Notes: a model not told the origin generated them from the letters alone. DNA of 64,000 nt from Methylomonas sp. MK1 (GCF_000365425.1 NZ_AQOV01000001.1:1054001-1118000); one strand, 5' to 3'; positions 46,789 through 56,629 are shown, numbered from the stretch's first letter. A program made the numbers and translations.

Positions 46789-47988
46789 TTATTCTGCGCG
46801 CGAGATAAGCGCCTGCATCCGCGCCAGTTTCGGCGACACCACCGGCACCGTCAGCATGGTACTAAGCACGGCCATTAGTAGCAGGGCGGTGAAGGTTTCG
46901 CTGCTAATAATTTCTTTATCCAGCAAGACATTGGCAAAGATAATCATGATTAAGGCTTTGGTTTGCAGCAGCCAACCAATCAACGAAGCCTCGCCGCGCC
47001 GCCATTTCAGGATTTTTCCGGCCAGATGGATACCCAGCAACTTTCCGAACACCGAGACCAACAACAATACCCCGGCGACGACCAGTACCGCCGCGCCGCC
47101 CATTGCCCAATTGGTTTTCAAGCCGGCGCTGATGAAATAGACCGGCATCACCGTCAGTAATAGATGGTGGCGAAGCATGTCCAGCTGGTTTTGATTAAAC
47201 CAACAGCCATCCAGGATAGCGCCGGCCAAAAACGCCCCCACCATAAAATGCAGCCCGGCCCAGTCTGCGGCAAAACCGGTAGCAGCCAAGGCGATAATGC
47301 CGACATACCAACGGTCACGTTCCGGCAGCCAGGCCATTAGTTTACGAATGCCGTAGGCGCTGATTGCAAAACCCACTAAAAAAGCGCCCTGCCGGCCTAC
47401 CCGCTCCCAATCCAACAGAATTAAGGCCAGCACCGCCCAAATCGCAATATCGTCCATGCTGGCGTAACGCAAGATGCGCTGGCCGATGGGCTGACGCAGA
47501 ATTTCCAGTTTTTCCATCAACAAAATCAAGATCGGCAGCGCCGTCACGGCACAGGACATCCCCATCCCCAGCACAAATTGCCAAGGCATGGCCTTGGCTC
47601 CCATCCAGCCTTCGAACATCAGCATGCCCAAAGCCACAACGCAACCCAAGCCCAAGGGCACGCCCAGCGCCAACCCAGCGGTGATGCTGGTTTCCAGCCG
47701 ATGTTGCCAGGCCTGACGCAGATCCAATTCAATACCTGCCACCCAGACAAACAGCATCACCGACCACCAGGTGATACCGTTCAGCGCTTGTATCACCTGT
47801 TTGTTAAAAACAAAGGCATAATAATCCGGAAACGCGGCACCCAAGACCCCCGGCCCCAGCAAAATTCCGGTGATAATCTGCACCACCACCAAAGGCGCGA
47901 AATAGTCGGTCCGGCCGATTCGCCAGATCAGATACGGCAGGCTGTAGATAATGGTTAAGGCAATCAGAAATATTTCAGTGGTGTTCAT
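46789..47988 (-). CDS. Cation/proton antiporter (CPA2/KefB-type membrane domain)
   Basis: The 399-residue protein has about 12 transmembrane segments. The CPA2 core begins with LVVVQIITGILLGPGVLG, has the conserved FVWVAGIELDL and the ion-binding segment YASMDDIAIWAV with adjacent aspartates. Unlike KefB or KefC it stops after the membrane domain and lacks a C-terminal RCK nucleotide-binding domain. It would exchange Na+ or K+ for H+. It diverges from the halogenase-like gene with a 149-bp shared promoter region. Confidence 0.88.
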   Translation of the reverse strand: MNTTEIFLIALTIIYSLPYLIWRIGRTDYFAPLVVVQIITGILLGPGVLGAAFPDYYAFVFNKQVIQALNGITWWSVMLFVWVAGIELDLRQAWQHRLETSITAGLALGVPLGLGCVVALGMLMFEGWMGAKAMPWQFVLGMGMSCAVTALPILILLMEKLEILRQPIGQRILRYASMDDIAIWAVLALILLDWERVGRQGAFLVGFAISAYGIRKLMAWLPERDRWYVGIIALAATGFAADWAGLHFMVGAFLAGAILDGCWFNQNQLDMLRHHLLLTVMPVYFISAGLKTNWAMGGAAVLVVAGVLLLVSVFGKLLGIHLAGKILKWRRGEASLIGWLLQTKALIMIIFANVLLDKEIISSETFTALLLMAVLSTMLTVPVVSPKLARMQALISRAE

Positions 47989-48137
47989 CGGCCAATCGTT
48001 TGGAGTGAGTCGCGTTAGGCAGGTATTATTACAAAATCAGCGTTAGCCAACTGATGCTTTTGCATCGGACATTTGACTGAACAACATGAAATCTACGATG
48101 AAACTAAACCGGTTTTCTTTAACACAGGTGAAACAGC

Positions 48138-49418
48138 ATGCCGCCATCTGAACGCTTCGATGCCGCCGTCATCGGTGGCGGCCCGGCCGGCGCCAGCGCG
48201 GCGATCATGTTGGCCAAAGCGGGTAAACGCGTGGTGTTGTTCGAACGCTCGCGCTTTCCACGCTTTCAAATCGGCGAATCTTTATTGCCGGCTTGTTGGG
48301 AAATCTGGCGGCGGCTGGGTGTCACGGAAAAAATCGAAGCCGAAGGCTTTACGGTCAAGCAAGGCGCGAACTTTGGCATGTTCAACCAAAAACCCGATGT
48401 GTTACTGCTGACCGCGGAATATCCGGGGTATTTCGAACGGCCCTATACCTATCACGTCGAGCGCGCGCGCTTTGATCAAATTCTGCTGGAACATGCCGCC
48501 GAATGCGGCGTGGAGGTGCGCCGGGAATGGTCGGTTGCCGATGTGCTATTCGACGGCGAACGCGCGATTGGCGTTAGTGCTGGCAAAAATGGCTCTGACC
48601 CGGCGCCGATTCATACCTCAGTCGTCATCGACGCCTCGGGCCGCGAATCTATGATCGCCCGCAAGTTAAACTGGCGGCGGCCCTTGCCCGAGCTGAACAA
48701 AATCGCCCATTTCGCCCATTTTAAAGGCGGCTTTCGCCGCGACCCACACGGTTTTATCAATTTTGGCGAGGTGATGGACGGCTCGGTAACCACCGACATC
48801 CATACCATCGACGGCGGCTGGGTTTGGTACATTCCGCTACGAGACAATATCACCAGCGTCGGCGCGGTGTTGGATACCCACTTTGCGAAAAGCTTGGGCG
48901 ATTCGCCGCAGCAACGCTTCGAGGCCGCCATCCAAAGCTGCGAGTGCGTTCGCGAGTGGTTGACGGGCGCGCAGCAAGCCATGGACATCAAAACTATTTC
49001 CTCTATTGGCTACATGAACGAACGCTTTCACGGCGACGGCTTTTTACTGGTTGGCGATGCCTCGATGTTTGTCGACCCGGTATTTTCCGCTGGGGTGACG
49101 CTAGCGATGCGCAGCGGCGTGTTCGCCGCCGATGCGGTGCTGGACGGTTTCGCTAACGGTGGCGATTTCAGCGCTGCTCGGCTGCGTAATTATGAGGAGC
49201 GCATCCGCGAACCGATGGGCCGCATTTTCCAAATGATCTACAACTGGTACCGGATCCTGGAACAAAAAGACGCCAATAACATCATCCTGCGTTCCCGGCA
49301 AAGCCCCATGCTGCGGGAACGCTTTATTGTCCTGCTGTCCGGTGGTTACGACATGGTCAGCATGAAACAAATTCTGGAAGCCGGCCAGGAACCGAGTTCA
49401 ACCTATTTGGTTTCTTGA
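48138..49418 (+). CDS. FAD-dependent oxidoreductase, flavin-dependent halogenase-like
   Basis: The 426-residue protein has GGGPAGASAAIMLAKAGK, then RFQIGESLLPACW, characteristic of the halogenase and geranylgeranyl-reductase group. It also has GGWVWYIPLRDNITSVGAV, which contains the W-x-W-x-I-P-like motif that in true halogenases blocks monooxygenase activity, and a late GD segment LLVGDASMFVDPVFSAG. It is therefore likely to be a halogenase-type or related reductive flavoenzyme rather than a hydroxylase. No carrier protein or biosynthetic cluster lies beside it. The start at 48138 follows AGGTGAAACAGC. Confidence 0.78.
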   Translation: MPPSERFDAAVIGGGPAGASAAIMLAKAGKRVVLFERSRFPRFQIGESLLPACWEIWRRLGVTEKIEAEGFTVKQGANFGMFNQKPDVLLLTAEYPGYFERPYTYHVERARFDQILLEHAAECGVEVRREWSVADVLFDGERAIGVSAGKNGSDPAPIHTSVVIDASGRESMIARKLNWRRPLPELNKIAHFAHFKGGFRRDPHGFINFGEVMDGSVTTDIHTIDGGWVWYIPLRDNITSVGAVLDTHFAKSLGDSPQQRFEAAIQSCECVREWLTGAQQAMDIKTISSIGYMNERFHGDGFLLVGDASMFVDPVFSAGVTLAMRSGVFAADAVLDGFANGGDFSAARLRNYEERIREPMGRIFQMIYNWYRILEQKDANNIILRSRQSPMLRERFIVLLSGGYDMVSMKQILEAGQEPSSTYLVS

Positions 49419-49469
49419 AACTGATTGGAGTTTATTAACCCTGCCCTATTTATCACGGATACTCCGTTC

Positions 49470-49520
49470 GGGCTGAGCTCGTCGAAGCCCAGGCTGTTTG
49501 GCCTTCGACAAGCTCGGCGC
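49470..49520. repeat. Inverted repeat of the TTCGACAAGCTC type
   Basis: GGGCTGAGCTCGTCGAAGCC (49470-49489) and GGCCTTCGACAAGCTCGGCG (49500-49519) are imperfect reverse complements. This is a different repeat family from the REPs at 38801-44913. It may end transcription of the halogenase-like gene. Confidence 0.7.
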
Positions 49521-49615
49521 GCGACGTTAAGGCGAGCTTAATATTGCCGGCTAAAATGACTTCACCAGCTGTTTACAAAAGTTGGCAACCTAATAACGAC
49601 ACTAATGAGGCACAC

Positions 49616-49945
49616 ATGAATAACATCAACCAATTTTTACTGTCGGGCGGGCTACTTGCATTTTTTGGCTTGGCGCAACCCTGCTTCGCCGGCATCGAAA
49701 CGCCGCGTATCGACCAGCGCCAGGAAAATCAGGACAGACGCATCGAGCAGGGCGAGGCGTCCGGCGCCTTAACCAACCGCGAAGCCAACCGTTTGGAACA
49801 TCAACAAATGCGCATAGAGCGTCAAGAAGAAGCCGCTAAAGCCGATGGCGTGGTTACCGCCGGAGAACGAGCCAGACTGACCCATCAACAAAACAAAGCC
49901 AGCCGCAATATCGCCCGCAAGAAGCACAATTTAAGACGGGATTAA
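49616..49945 (+). CDS. Small secreted Arg/Gln/Glu-rich protein
   Basis: The ATG at 49616 is chosen because GAGG stands seven bases upstream and a signal peptide follows at once (cleavage after CFA near residue 25); the upstream open frame (from 49544) is not coding. The mature 84 residues are helical and highly charged, in an imperfect repeat: DQRQENQDRRIEQGEASGAL, then LTNREANRLEHQQMRIERQE, then RARLTHQQNKASRNIA. Similar short periplasmic proteins are common in proteobacteria, and their function is not known to me. Confidence 0.7.
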   Translation: MNNINQFLLSGGLLAFFGLAQPCFAGIETPRIDQRQENQDRRIEQGEASGALTNREANRLEHQQMRIERQEEAAKADGVVTAGERARLTHQQNKASRNIARKKHNLRRD

Positions 49946-49969
49946 ACGAAGCGTAAACTCCCACCGCTT

Positions 49970-50036
49970 CGTCGTTCCGGCGAATGCTGGAATCCAATAA
50001 TTAAAAACCTGGATCCCCGCATTCGCGGGGATGACG
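49970..50036. repeat. Inverted repeat of the GCATTCGCGGGGATGACG type
   Basis: CGTCGTTCCGGCGAATGCTG and following bases (49970-49995) are an imperfect reverse complement of TGGATCCCCGCATTCGCGG and following bases (50010-50036). It is a third repeat family in this window, between the small secreted-protein gene and the convergent SNF2 gene. Confidence 0.7.
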
Positions 50037-50086
50037 CGATGGCCTTAAAGTAAAAACCCCGCCTAACAGCCGGATTCTTTGCCTGC

Positions 50087-53000
50087 TTAAATTTCGCCTT
50101 TCATCAGATTGAGTAATTCGTCGGCAGACACCTTGCCGCTCATGTCCGCACCATCCAGCAAGCTATCAGCCAGATCGCGTTTATGGCTGTGCAGCGCGAC
50201 GATTTTTTCCTCTATGGTATTTTTGGCGATCATCCGGTAGATCGTTACCGGCCGCTGTTGGCCCATGCGGTGCGCCCGATCCGAGGCCTGATCCTCCACG
50301 GCCGGATTCCACCACGGGTCCATATGAATCACATAATCGGCGGCGGTCAGATTTAAACCCACGCCGCCAGCCTTCAAACTGATCAAAAACAATTCGCCCT
50401 CGCCACGCTGGAACGCGTCTACCCGTTGCTGTCTATCCTTGGCAGGTGTACTGCCATCCAAGTATTGATAACGAATCCCGCGCTGCTCGATATAGTTTTT
50501 GATCAATTGCAGATGATCAACAAACTGGCTGAACACCAGGGCTTTGTGCTTGTTATCCAGCAATTCGTCGACGATATCACCGAATGCCGCCAACTTGCTG
50601 CTGGGTAAAGCCACCGCCGCATTGGCCAGCAAGGTATTGCAACAGCTCCGGCGCAATTTGCTGATGGCCGCCAGAATCTGCAATTGTTTTTGCCCAGCCG
50701 GCGCATCGGCGCTGCTCAATGCCGCCAGACTATCGCGGCGCAGGGCTTCGTAGAAGGCCATTTCCTCAGCGCTGAGCTCGACATAGATCGGGATTTCCGT
50801 GCGCGGCGGCAATTCCTGTAGTACCTGAGTTTTGGTACGGCGCAGAATAAAAGGCTGGATCAGTTTCTTAAGTTGGAAACGCGCCTCGGCGCTGCGGTCG
50901 CGTTCGATTGGGCCGGCGAAACGTTGATTGAATTGTTCCAGCGATCCCAGCAAACCGGGATTGATAAACCTGAACAAATTCCACAGCTCGCCCAAATGAT
51001 TTTCCAAGGGCGTGCCGGTCATGATCAATTTAAACTCGGCTTGCAGACTCATCGCCCCTTGTGAGCGGCGAGTGGCGATGTTTTTTATCCATTGCGCTTC
51101 GTCGAGAATCACCGTCTGGAACTGGATTTTCGCCAGCATCTCGGCGACTTGTTCCTGTTGTAACAAGCCGTAACTGCAAATCAGCAAATCGTAAGGCCCC
51201 AAATTATCCAGCAAGCGCTGCCGATCGCCGCCACCCAGAATCTGCGGATTTAGGGTCGGTGCAAAGCGGTTGGATTCGTTTTCCCAGTTCATGCATACCG
51301 AAGTTGGCGCGACGATCAAACTGGGACCATTCGGCGCCCGGTCCACCAATAAAGCCAAACCTTGCACGGTCTTGCCCAAGCCCATGTCGTCGGCTAGGCA
51401 GGCGCCGACGCCCCAGCGAGCCAGACGCGCCAACCAACGGTAACCATCCAATTGGTAATCGCGCAATTCGGCTTGAAAGGTGGACGGCACTTGGGGTTGA
51501 TAGTCTCGCGAATCCTTCAGCCGTTGCAGGTGCACTTGCCAATGTTTATCGGCTTTAAAACCGGCGTCGTCCTGCCAGTCTTCCAAAGTCAGAGCGGCCA
51601 ACGGGTTTATCCGCACTTTCTTGCCGTGCAGATCCGCGTAGGCCCGTAAATCGTCGAGCCGGCGGCGAAATTCTTCGGTCAAGGCAATGAACTGACCGTC
51701 CTGCAATTTTAAAAACCGGCCTTCGCGATTATTCAATAAACCCAGCAATTGCTGAATTTCGATGACGGTATCTTCGTTGACTTGCAACTCGCCTTGCAAG
51801 GCAAACCAGTCGTTGTCGCGCTTGATTTGCATGCTAAAACCGCTGCCCCCGGTTTGCCCCAACACCCGAAACTTGACACCTTCCGGCCATTCCAGCACGA
51901 CTTGCTCGGCGGGCAATGCGTGCAGTTGCAACAGCAGTTCCAGACACTGTTCCGGTTGGTCCAGTAAATAATCGCCCGCCCCGTCCCGTTCCGCCTGTTC
52001 CAATACGTCACAAGCTTGCAAGACCGTCTGCGCCCGCTGTTTCTCCAAGACCAAATCGCGCTTGGCCTGACAATGGCGACCATCGATTTCGGCCAGCACG
52101 CTTTCACCGCCGTGCCCAGGCTGATAATACGCGCCGCCGCTAGCGAAGGGCCGAATCAACATCGCCACGCGCAGGCCTTCGCCCCAGGGTAATAAATGCA
52201 CACGCGGCGTGGCGTCGGCCAGGACTTGCTCGGCGCTACTGGAACTGCCGCCGATATCCGAATGCACGGTCAACAAGCCGGAAATACTGGTCAGGGTTTG
52301 CAAGACGCGATCTTGCGCAGACACCGGCACTTCCAAGCCCTTGCCGCCCAATACCGCAAAAATTTTATGATGGTCGCCGGTGAACTCCAGCACTCGCAAG
52401 CGCGTGGGCGTTTCCTTGGCGACATAGTATTTTTGTTCATGTCCGGGCACGGGTTCCAAGCTAATTTTGATCTTATCGCTACCTTCCAGCTTTCTCACCC
52501 GCAGTTCGGCTTCGCCCTTGACCACATCCACTCTCACCTCGGGCGCATCGGCCCAAAACAACAAGGGGTGACCCAGCAGCGCCTGCGGCATGCTATTGTC
52601 GAATTCAAAATACGTGCCGCTACCGTACCAGCCGCTATCGCGGTATTCCTTAATATGCGCGCACAGCTTAATATCCTGCTCAGTTAAGTAGTCAAACTTG
52701 TTGGTTTCGTGCGCCAACCGTTTCAATGCAATCGCCCTGCCCTTACTCCAGCCACCTTTAGCTTGCTGCTTTTGTTCGCGTGGTTCAATCTCCAACTCGT
52801 GGCTAATATCGTCGTAACTCAGTAACCAGACCAAGCGCGTAGGCTTGTCGATAGGCGCGGCGGTATCGGCTTTTTTTTCGGCCTTGGGCAAGTTTAGTAA
52901 CGCGTCCAATGCCAAGTCCCAATCGGGGCGGCTGGCGAACAAATCAGCCAACGCCGGCCGGCCATCGAAAAAGCTGCAATCCCATTGCATAGAACGCGGC

Positions 53001-54307
53001 GGCTCTATATGGGTAAAGATCTTGGCCAATTCGGCCGCCGGCCAACGATAACCGTTGTCCAACAAATGCCGATATAGCTTTTGACTAAGTGGCGTGACAT
53101 GATTGAATTGATCGGCTTTGACCCAAAATTTGATCAGGGTTAAAAACACATGCAGTAGTAATGGCGGAGTGAGTAAGGTCTCCGGGTAGCCGCTTTCCCG
53201 ATAGCCGCTACTGATTTTATAGGTTAAATCGGTGTTTAACAGTTGCTCCCGCAAGGACAAGTCACCTTGCAAAAAACGCTGGAACAAGGCTAACTGATGA
53301 TAAATGCCCAGCCAATAATTGTCGGCTTTGATAGCTTGGTTGATTAATGTGCCGAGCTTGGCGCGTTGTTTGGCGTCATTGTTTTTCAGGATAGCCAGCG
53401 GGTAAAACACCCCTGCCAAGCCGTAAAAATAGGCGGTGCGTTGTCCTGAAACCTTGCGCAGCTGTGCCAAAGCGCCTTCGAAACGGTTGACCGCTGCCGC
53501 GTAATCGCCGCGCAGAAAAATCAATGTCGCAGCAATTGCTTGCAGTTCCGGATCATTTTGATCCGCCACCCGTTGCTCGACTTCGTCCCAGTCACCTCGC
53601 AGCAAGCGCAATTCCAAAGCTACGCGGTTCAACAATTCTTGCTGCATCCCCTGGCTGACGAACAATAACTGCTGTAAAAACCCATCCAATTTTTCATCGG
53701 CATACAGATACAGCAGCTGATGTAAGCCGGAAAACCCGCCCAGCCCCAGCAATAATTGCGGATGATGTGTGGTAAACCAAGCCACATCCAACGGGTTTAA
53801 AAACCACGACAGATAGAGTTCGTTAACCGGCGGCAGTTTGCCCAAGTAATGGGCCCCGGATTCCAGACATTCGTCGACTCTGGCGTAATCGCCGCGATAA
53901 AATTGGATGCGCGCTTCGCGGATGCAGTCGTCCACGGTGCTGTAACGATAGTAGCCATGGCCGGGCGGATTGTTCATTTGTACGGCGCCGGCAAACAAAT
54001 CAAACTCTTTGTCTTCGACAGCTTGCCGCGTCAGCACTTCCGCCAAGGTACGGCAGCAACGGGTGCCGCCGGATTTGAGGTTTTCTTCCAGCAAGCCGGC
54101 TTTAATCAGCGGCTTTAAGCGGGCTTTGACCGCTTCGGACTTAAGAGTTTTCTCGCCCTCCCTGATACCCAAACTACCCAGACATTTAGCCAAATTGATC
54201 AGCGAACTATAGCCGTAATACACGGCCAGCAACTTCAAAATAATCTGTTGCTCTGGAGTTAATGTCCGATAAGTTTTAAGGCGTTCGACTAAACGAGAAG
54301 ATTGCAT
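50087..54307 (-). CDS. SNF2-family DNA-dependent ATPase with a very long N-terminal region
   Basis: The C-terminal 460 residues of this 1406-residue protein form a complete SNF2 motor. ELRDYQLDGYRWL is near residue 945, Walker A DDMGLGKT near 974, DEAQ near 1067, then MTGTPLENHLGELWNLF and FILRRTK. The C-terminal lobe has HKALVFSQFVDHL, SLKAGGVGLNLTAADYV and DRAHRMGQQRPVTIYR. The first 930 residues include a helical start, TPR-like helix pairs from about 150 to 400 and a mixed region that I do not recognise. SNF2 motors translocate on double-stranded DNA and remodel protein-DNA complexes such as stalled RNA polymerase. It stands alone, with a terminator of the next gene directly upstream. Confidence 0.88.
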   Translation of the reverse strand: MQSSRLVERLKTYRTLTPEQQIILKLLAVYYGYSSLINLAKCLGSLGIREGEKTLKSEAVKARLKPLIKAGLLEENLKSGGTRCCRTLAEVLTRQAVEDKEFDLFAGAVQMNNPPGHGYYRYSTVDDCIREARIQFYRGDYARVDECLESGAHYLGKLPPVNELYLSWFLNPLDVAWFTTHHPQLLLGLGGFSGLHQLLYLYADEKLDGFLQQLLFVSQGMQQELLNRVALELRLLRGDWDEVEQRVADQNDPELQAIAATLIFLRGDYAAAVNRFEGALAQLRKVSGQRTAYFYGLAGVFYPLAILKNNDAKQRAKLGTLINQAIKADNYWLGIYHQLALFQRFLQGDLSLREQLLNTDLTYKISSGYRESGYPETLLTPPLLLHVFLTLIKFWVKADQFNHVTPLSQKLYRHLLDNGYRWPAAELAKIFTHIEPPRSMQWDCSFFDGRPALADLFASRPDWDLALDALLNLPKAEKKADTAAPIDKPTRLVWLLSYDDISHELEIEPREQKQQAKGGWSKGRAIALKRLAHETNKFDYLTEQDIKLCAHIKEYRDSGWYGSGTYFEFDNSMPQALLGHPLLFWADAPEVRVDVVKGEAELRVRKLEGSDKIKISLEPVPGHEQKYYVAKETPTRLRVLEFTGDHHKIFAVLGGKGLEVPVSAQDRVLQTLTSISGLLTVHSDIGGSSSSAEQVLADATPRVHLLPWGEGLRVAMLIRPFASGGAYYQPGHGGESVLAEIDGRHCQAKRDLVLEKQRAQTVLQACDVLEQAERDGAGDYLLDQPEQCLELLLQLHALPAEQVVLEWPEGVKFRVLGQTGGSGFSMQIKRDNDWFALQGELQVNEDTVIEIQQLLGLLNNREGRFLKLQDGQFIALTEEFRRRLDDLRAYADLHGKKVRINPLAALTLEDWQDDAGFKADKHWQVHLQRLKDSRDYQPQVPSTFQAELRDYQLDGYRWLARLARWGVGACLADDMGLGKTVQGLALLVDRAPNGPSLIVAPTSVCMNWENESNRFAPTLNPQILGGGDRQRLLDNLGPYDLLICSYGLLQQEQVAEMLAKIQFQTVILDEAQWIKNIATRRSQGAMSLQAEFKLIMTGTPLENHLGELWNLFRFINPGLLGSLEQFNQRFAGPIERDRSAEARFQLKKLIQPFILRRTKTQVLQELPPRTEIPIYVELSAEEMAFYEALRRDSLAALSSADAPAGQKQLQILAAISKLRRSCCNTLLANAAVALPSSKLAAFGDIVDELLDNKHKALVFSQFVDHLQLIKNYIEQRGIRYQYLDGSTPAKDRQQRVDAFQRGEGELFLISLKAGGVGLNLTAADYVIHMDPWWNPAVEDQASDRAHRMGQQRPVTIYRMIAKNTIEEKIVALHSHKRDLADSLLDGADMSGKVSADELLNLMKGEI

Positions 54308-54384
54308 GATTCCGGCAAAACGGCAAAAGAGGGGATGTTACCAGCTTGGCCGGACAAGCTAAAGATTCTCAAGTCAACGCGCAC

Positions 54385-54412
54385 AAAAAAGCCCGCCGCA
54401 GCGGGCTTTTTT
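54385..54412 (-). terminator. Rho-independent terminator after mtkB
   Basis: AAAAAAGCCCGC (54385-54396) pairs perfectly with GCGGGCTTTTTT (54401-54412) around a four-base loop. It lies 15 bp after the mtkB stop and 77 bp before the SNF2 gene start, so it separates the two transcripts. The A/T tracts on both sides make it able to work from either strand. Confidence 0.92.
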
Positions 54413-54426
54413 ATAGAGAGGGGAAC

Positions 54427-55314
54427 TTATAGTGTTGCCAATACCTTAGCCACTGTTTCGCCCATCGCCGCTGGGGTTGGGGCGATAATCACGCCCAACT
54501 CTTTCAGCATTTCAACTTTCTCCGCCGCAGATTCGCCAACCGAGGAAATAATCGCCCCGGCATGGCCCATACGACGGCCTTTGGGTGCGGTTAACCCGGC
54601 AATGTAAGCTACGACCGGCTTGCTCATGTGTTCTTTCGCGAACATGCCGGCTTCCACTTCTTGCGGGCCGCCGATCTCGCCTATCATCACAACCACTTTG
54701 GTTTCCGGATCTTGTTCGAACTTTTCCAGGATGTCGCGGTGCGAGCTGCCGTTGATCGGGTCGCCGCCAATACCGACCGAGGTCGATACGCCTATCCCTA
54801 AGGCTTTCATCTGATCGGCGGCTTCATATCCCAGCGTACCGGAACGGCCGACAATACCGACATTGCCCGGTATGTAAATATGCCCCGGCATGATGCCCAG
54901 CATGGATTTACCCGGACTAATGGTGCCGGCGCAGTTAGGGCCGGTCAGCACCATGCGCTTTTCCTTGGGGAATTTGCTCAGGAAGATTTTGACTTTCATC
55001 ATGTCCTGGGTCGGAATCCCGTCGGTGATCGACACACAGTATTTGATCCCGGCTTCAGCGGCTTCCATGATGGAGTCAGCAGCATAAGCCGGTGGCACGA
55101 ACACGATACTGGCTTCAGCGCCGGCTTGTTCGACAGCGTCCTTGACGGTATTGAACACTGGGCGGTCCAGATGTTTTTGCCCGCCCTTACCCGGCGTCAC
55201 GCCGCCGACCAAGTTGGAGCCGTAGTCGATCATCTCCTGGGCGTGAAAGGTACCGATCTTGCCGGTGAAACCTTGGACGATGATGCGAGTGTTTTGATCG
55301 ATAAAAATTGCCAT
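54427..55314 (-). CDS. mtkB: Malate-CoA ligase (malate thiokinase) alpha subunit
   Basis: The 295-residue protein is a succinyl-CoA synthetase alpha-type subunit. Its CoA-binding Rossmann domain begins IIVQGFTGKIGTFHAQEM, and the phosphohistidine site is in GRRMGHAGAI. Together with mtkA it converts malate, CoA and ATP to malyl-CoA in the serine cycle. The alternative, succinyl-CoA synthetase of the TCA cycle, cannot be excluded from this sequence alone. The malyl-CoA lyase gene just upstream and sga across the divergent region decide for malate thiokinase. It follows mtkA after nine bases. Confidence 0.88.
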   Translation of the reverse strand: MAIFIDQNTRIIVQGFTGKIGTFHAQEMIDYGSNLVGGVTPGKGGQKHLDRPVFNTVKDAVEQAGAEASIVFVPPAYAADSIMEAAEAGIKYCVSITDGIPTQDMMKVKIFLSKFPKEKRMVLTGPNCAGTISPGKSMLGIMPGHIYIPGNVGIVGRSGTLGYEAADQMKALGIGVSTSVGIGGDPINGSSHRDILEKFEQDPETKVVVMIGEIGGPQEVEAGMFAKEHMSKPVVAYIAGLTAPKGRRMGHAGAIISSVGESAAEKVEMLKELGVIIAPTPAAMGETVAKVLATL

Positions 55315-55323
55315 GTTTGTTCC

Positions 55324-56505
55324 TTAAGCTTGCGCGGCTACGACTTTATTACGGGCTTCGACCGCTTTCTCGGCGGCTTCGGCCAGGGTATTTGCCGTGA
55401 TGATGGGCAAACCGCTTTCCTCTATGATTCGCCGGCCTTCCTCGACGTTAGTACCCGACAGGCGCACGACCAGCGGCACTTGCATATCGATTTTTTTCAC
55501 AGCATGAACCACACCCTCGGCGATCCAGTCGCAGCGGTTGATACCGGCAAAGATATTGACCAGCATGGCCTTGACGTTTTTATCCTGCAATACCATCCTA
55601 AAGGCTTTTTCGGTACGTTCGGCCGACGCGCCGCCGCCAACGTCCAGGAAGTTGGCCGGCTCGCCACCTGCCAGTTTGATCATGTCCATCGTCGCCATCG
55701 CCAAGCCGGCGCCGTTGATCATGCAGCCGATATCGCCGTCCAGGCCGACATAGCTTAAGCCACGGTCGGCAGCTGCCATTTCCCGGGGATCTTCCTGCGA
55801 CTTGTCACGCAACTCCGAGATTTTTTGCCGGCGAAACAAGGCGTTGTCGTCAAAGCCCATTTTGGCGTCCAGCGCGATCAATTCATCGTGGCCGGTAATC
55901 ACCAAGGGATTAATTTCGACCATATTGGCGTCCAGCTCGCGCATCGCCCGATAGCAGCCTTGAATCAATTTCACTGCTTGCGGGATCAAATCGGCGTTTA
56001 AACCCAAAGCAAACGCCATTTCCCGGGCTTGGAAATCCTGTAAACCAACGGCTGGTTCGATGTAGATTTTTTTGATCGCATCCGGATTATTTTCCGCCAA
56101 TTCCTCGATCTCCATACCGCCTTGCGCGGAACCGACCATGACAATCCGCTCTTGGGCGCGGTCGATCAACAGGCTGAAATACAGTTCCTTGGCAATATCG
56201 GTTCCGGCTTCGACGTATAAGCGCAGGCATTGTTTGCCGGCAGGACCGGTTTGGTGTGTCACCAATTTTTTGCCCAGCAAAGATTCGGCGGCATCGCTGA
56301 CTTCGTCGTGGGTTTTGCAAATCTTGATACCGCCGGCCTTGCCGCGGGCGCCGGAATGAATCTGGGCTTTAACCACCCAGATGTGGCCGCCGATTTCGCG
56401 GGCGCGTTGCACCGCATCTTCCGGGCTGTAAGCCAGACCGCCATCCGCTATTTTCACGCCATAGTCGGCCAATAGCTGTTTTGCTTGGTACTCATGAATG
56501 TCCAT
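55324..56505 (-). CDS. mtkA: Malate-CoA ligase (malate thiokinase) beta subunit
   Basis: The 393-residue ATP-grasp subunit starts [18 protein letters not shown]. It has [19 protein letters not shown] for nucleotide binding, [21 protein letters not shown] for metal binding and a C-terminal CoA-ligase domain with [16 protein letters not shown]. It forms the heterotetramer with mtkB. The gene lies between mcl (upstream, 124 bp away with a hairpin repeat) and mtkB (nine bases away). Malyl-CoA made here is split by Mcl into glyoxylate and acetyl-CoA. Confidence 0.88.
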   Translation of the reverse strand: MDIHEYQAKQLLADYGVKIADGGLAYSPEDAVQRAREIGGHIWVVKAQIHSGARGKAGGIKICKTHDEVSDAAESLLGKKLVTHQTGPAGKQCLRLYVEAGTDIAKELYFSLLIDRAQERIVMVGSAQGGMEIEELAENNPDAIKKIYIEPAVGLQDFQAREMAFALGLNADLIPQAVKLIQGCYRAMRELDANMVEINPLVITGHDELIALDAKMGFDDNALFRRQKISELRDKSQEDPREMAAADRGLSYVGLDGDIGCMINGAGLAMATMDMIKLAGGEPANFLDVGGGASAERTEKAFRMVLQDKNVKAMLVNIFAGINRCDWIAEGVVHAVKKIDMQVPLVVRLSGTNVEEGRRIIEESGLPIITANTLAEAAEKAVEARNKVVAAQA

Positions 56506-56531
56506 GCACTCTCTCGTAATATTGGAAAAAT

Positions 56532-56623
56532 GTAGGTTGGGTTAGGCATCAGCCCTAACCCAACACGAAGGCCTTAAATGTTGGGTTACCTTTGGTTTTT
56601 TCCCAAAGAGCAACCCAACCTAC
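56532..56623. repeat. Inverted-repeat element between mcl and mtkA
   Basis: GTAGGTTGGGTTA (56532-56544) is complemented by TAACCC-type sequence at 56555-56563 in a short hairpin, and by AACCCAACCTAC (56612-56623) in a longer one. TTGGGTTACC (56581-56590) also repeats the motif. The GTAGGTTGGGTTA motif is a dispersed repeat in many bacteria. In the transcript it would fold between two serine-cycle genes and could end or slow transcription, or set relative mRNA levels. Confidence 0.75.
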
Positions 56624-56629
56624 AATTTT

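Noticed and set aside
50050..50080. Possible terminator near the SNF2 gene end
   Set aside because: The arms around AACCCCGCC and GGCGGG do not pair well enough and the T tract is short.
54880..55758. 292-codon open frame on the plus strand across mtkA and mtkB
   Set aside because: It is antisense to two well-supported genes and has no family features. It arises from codon bias in the GC-rich third positions.
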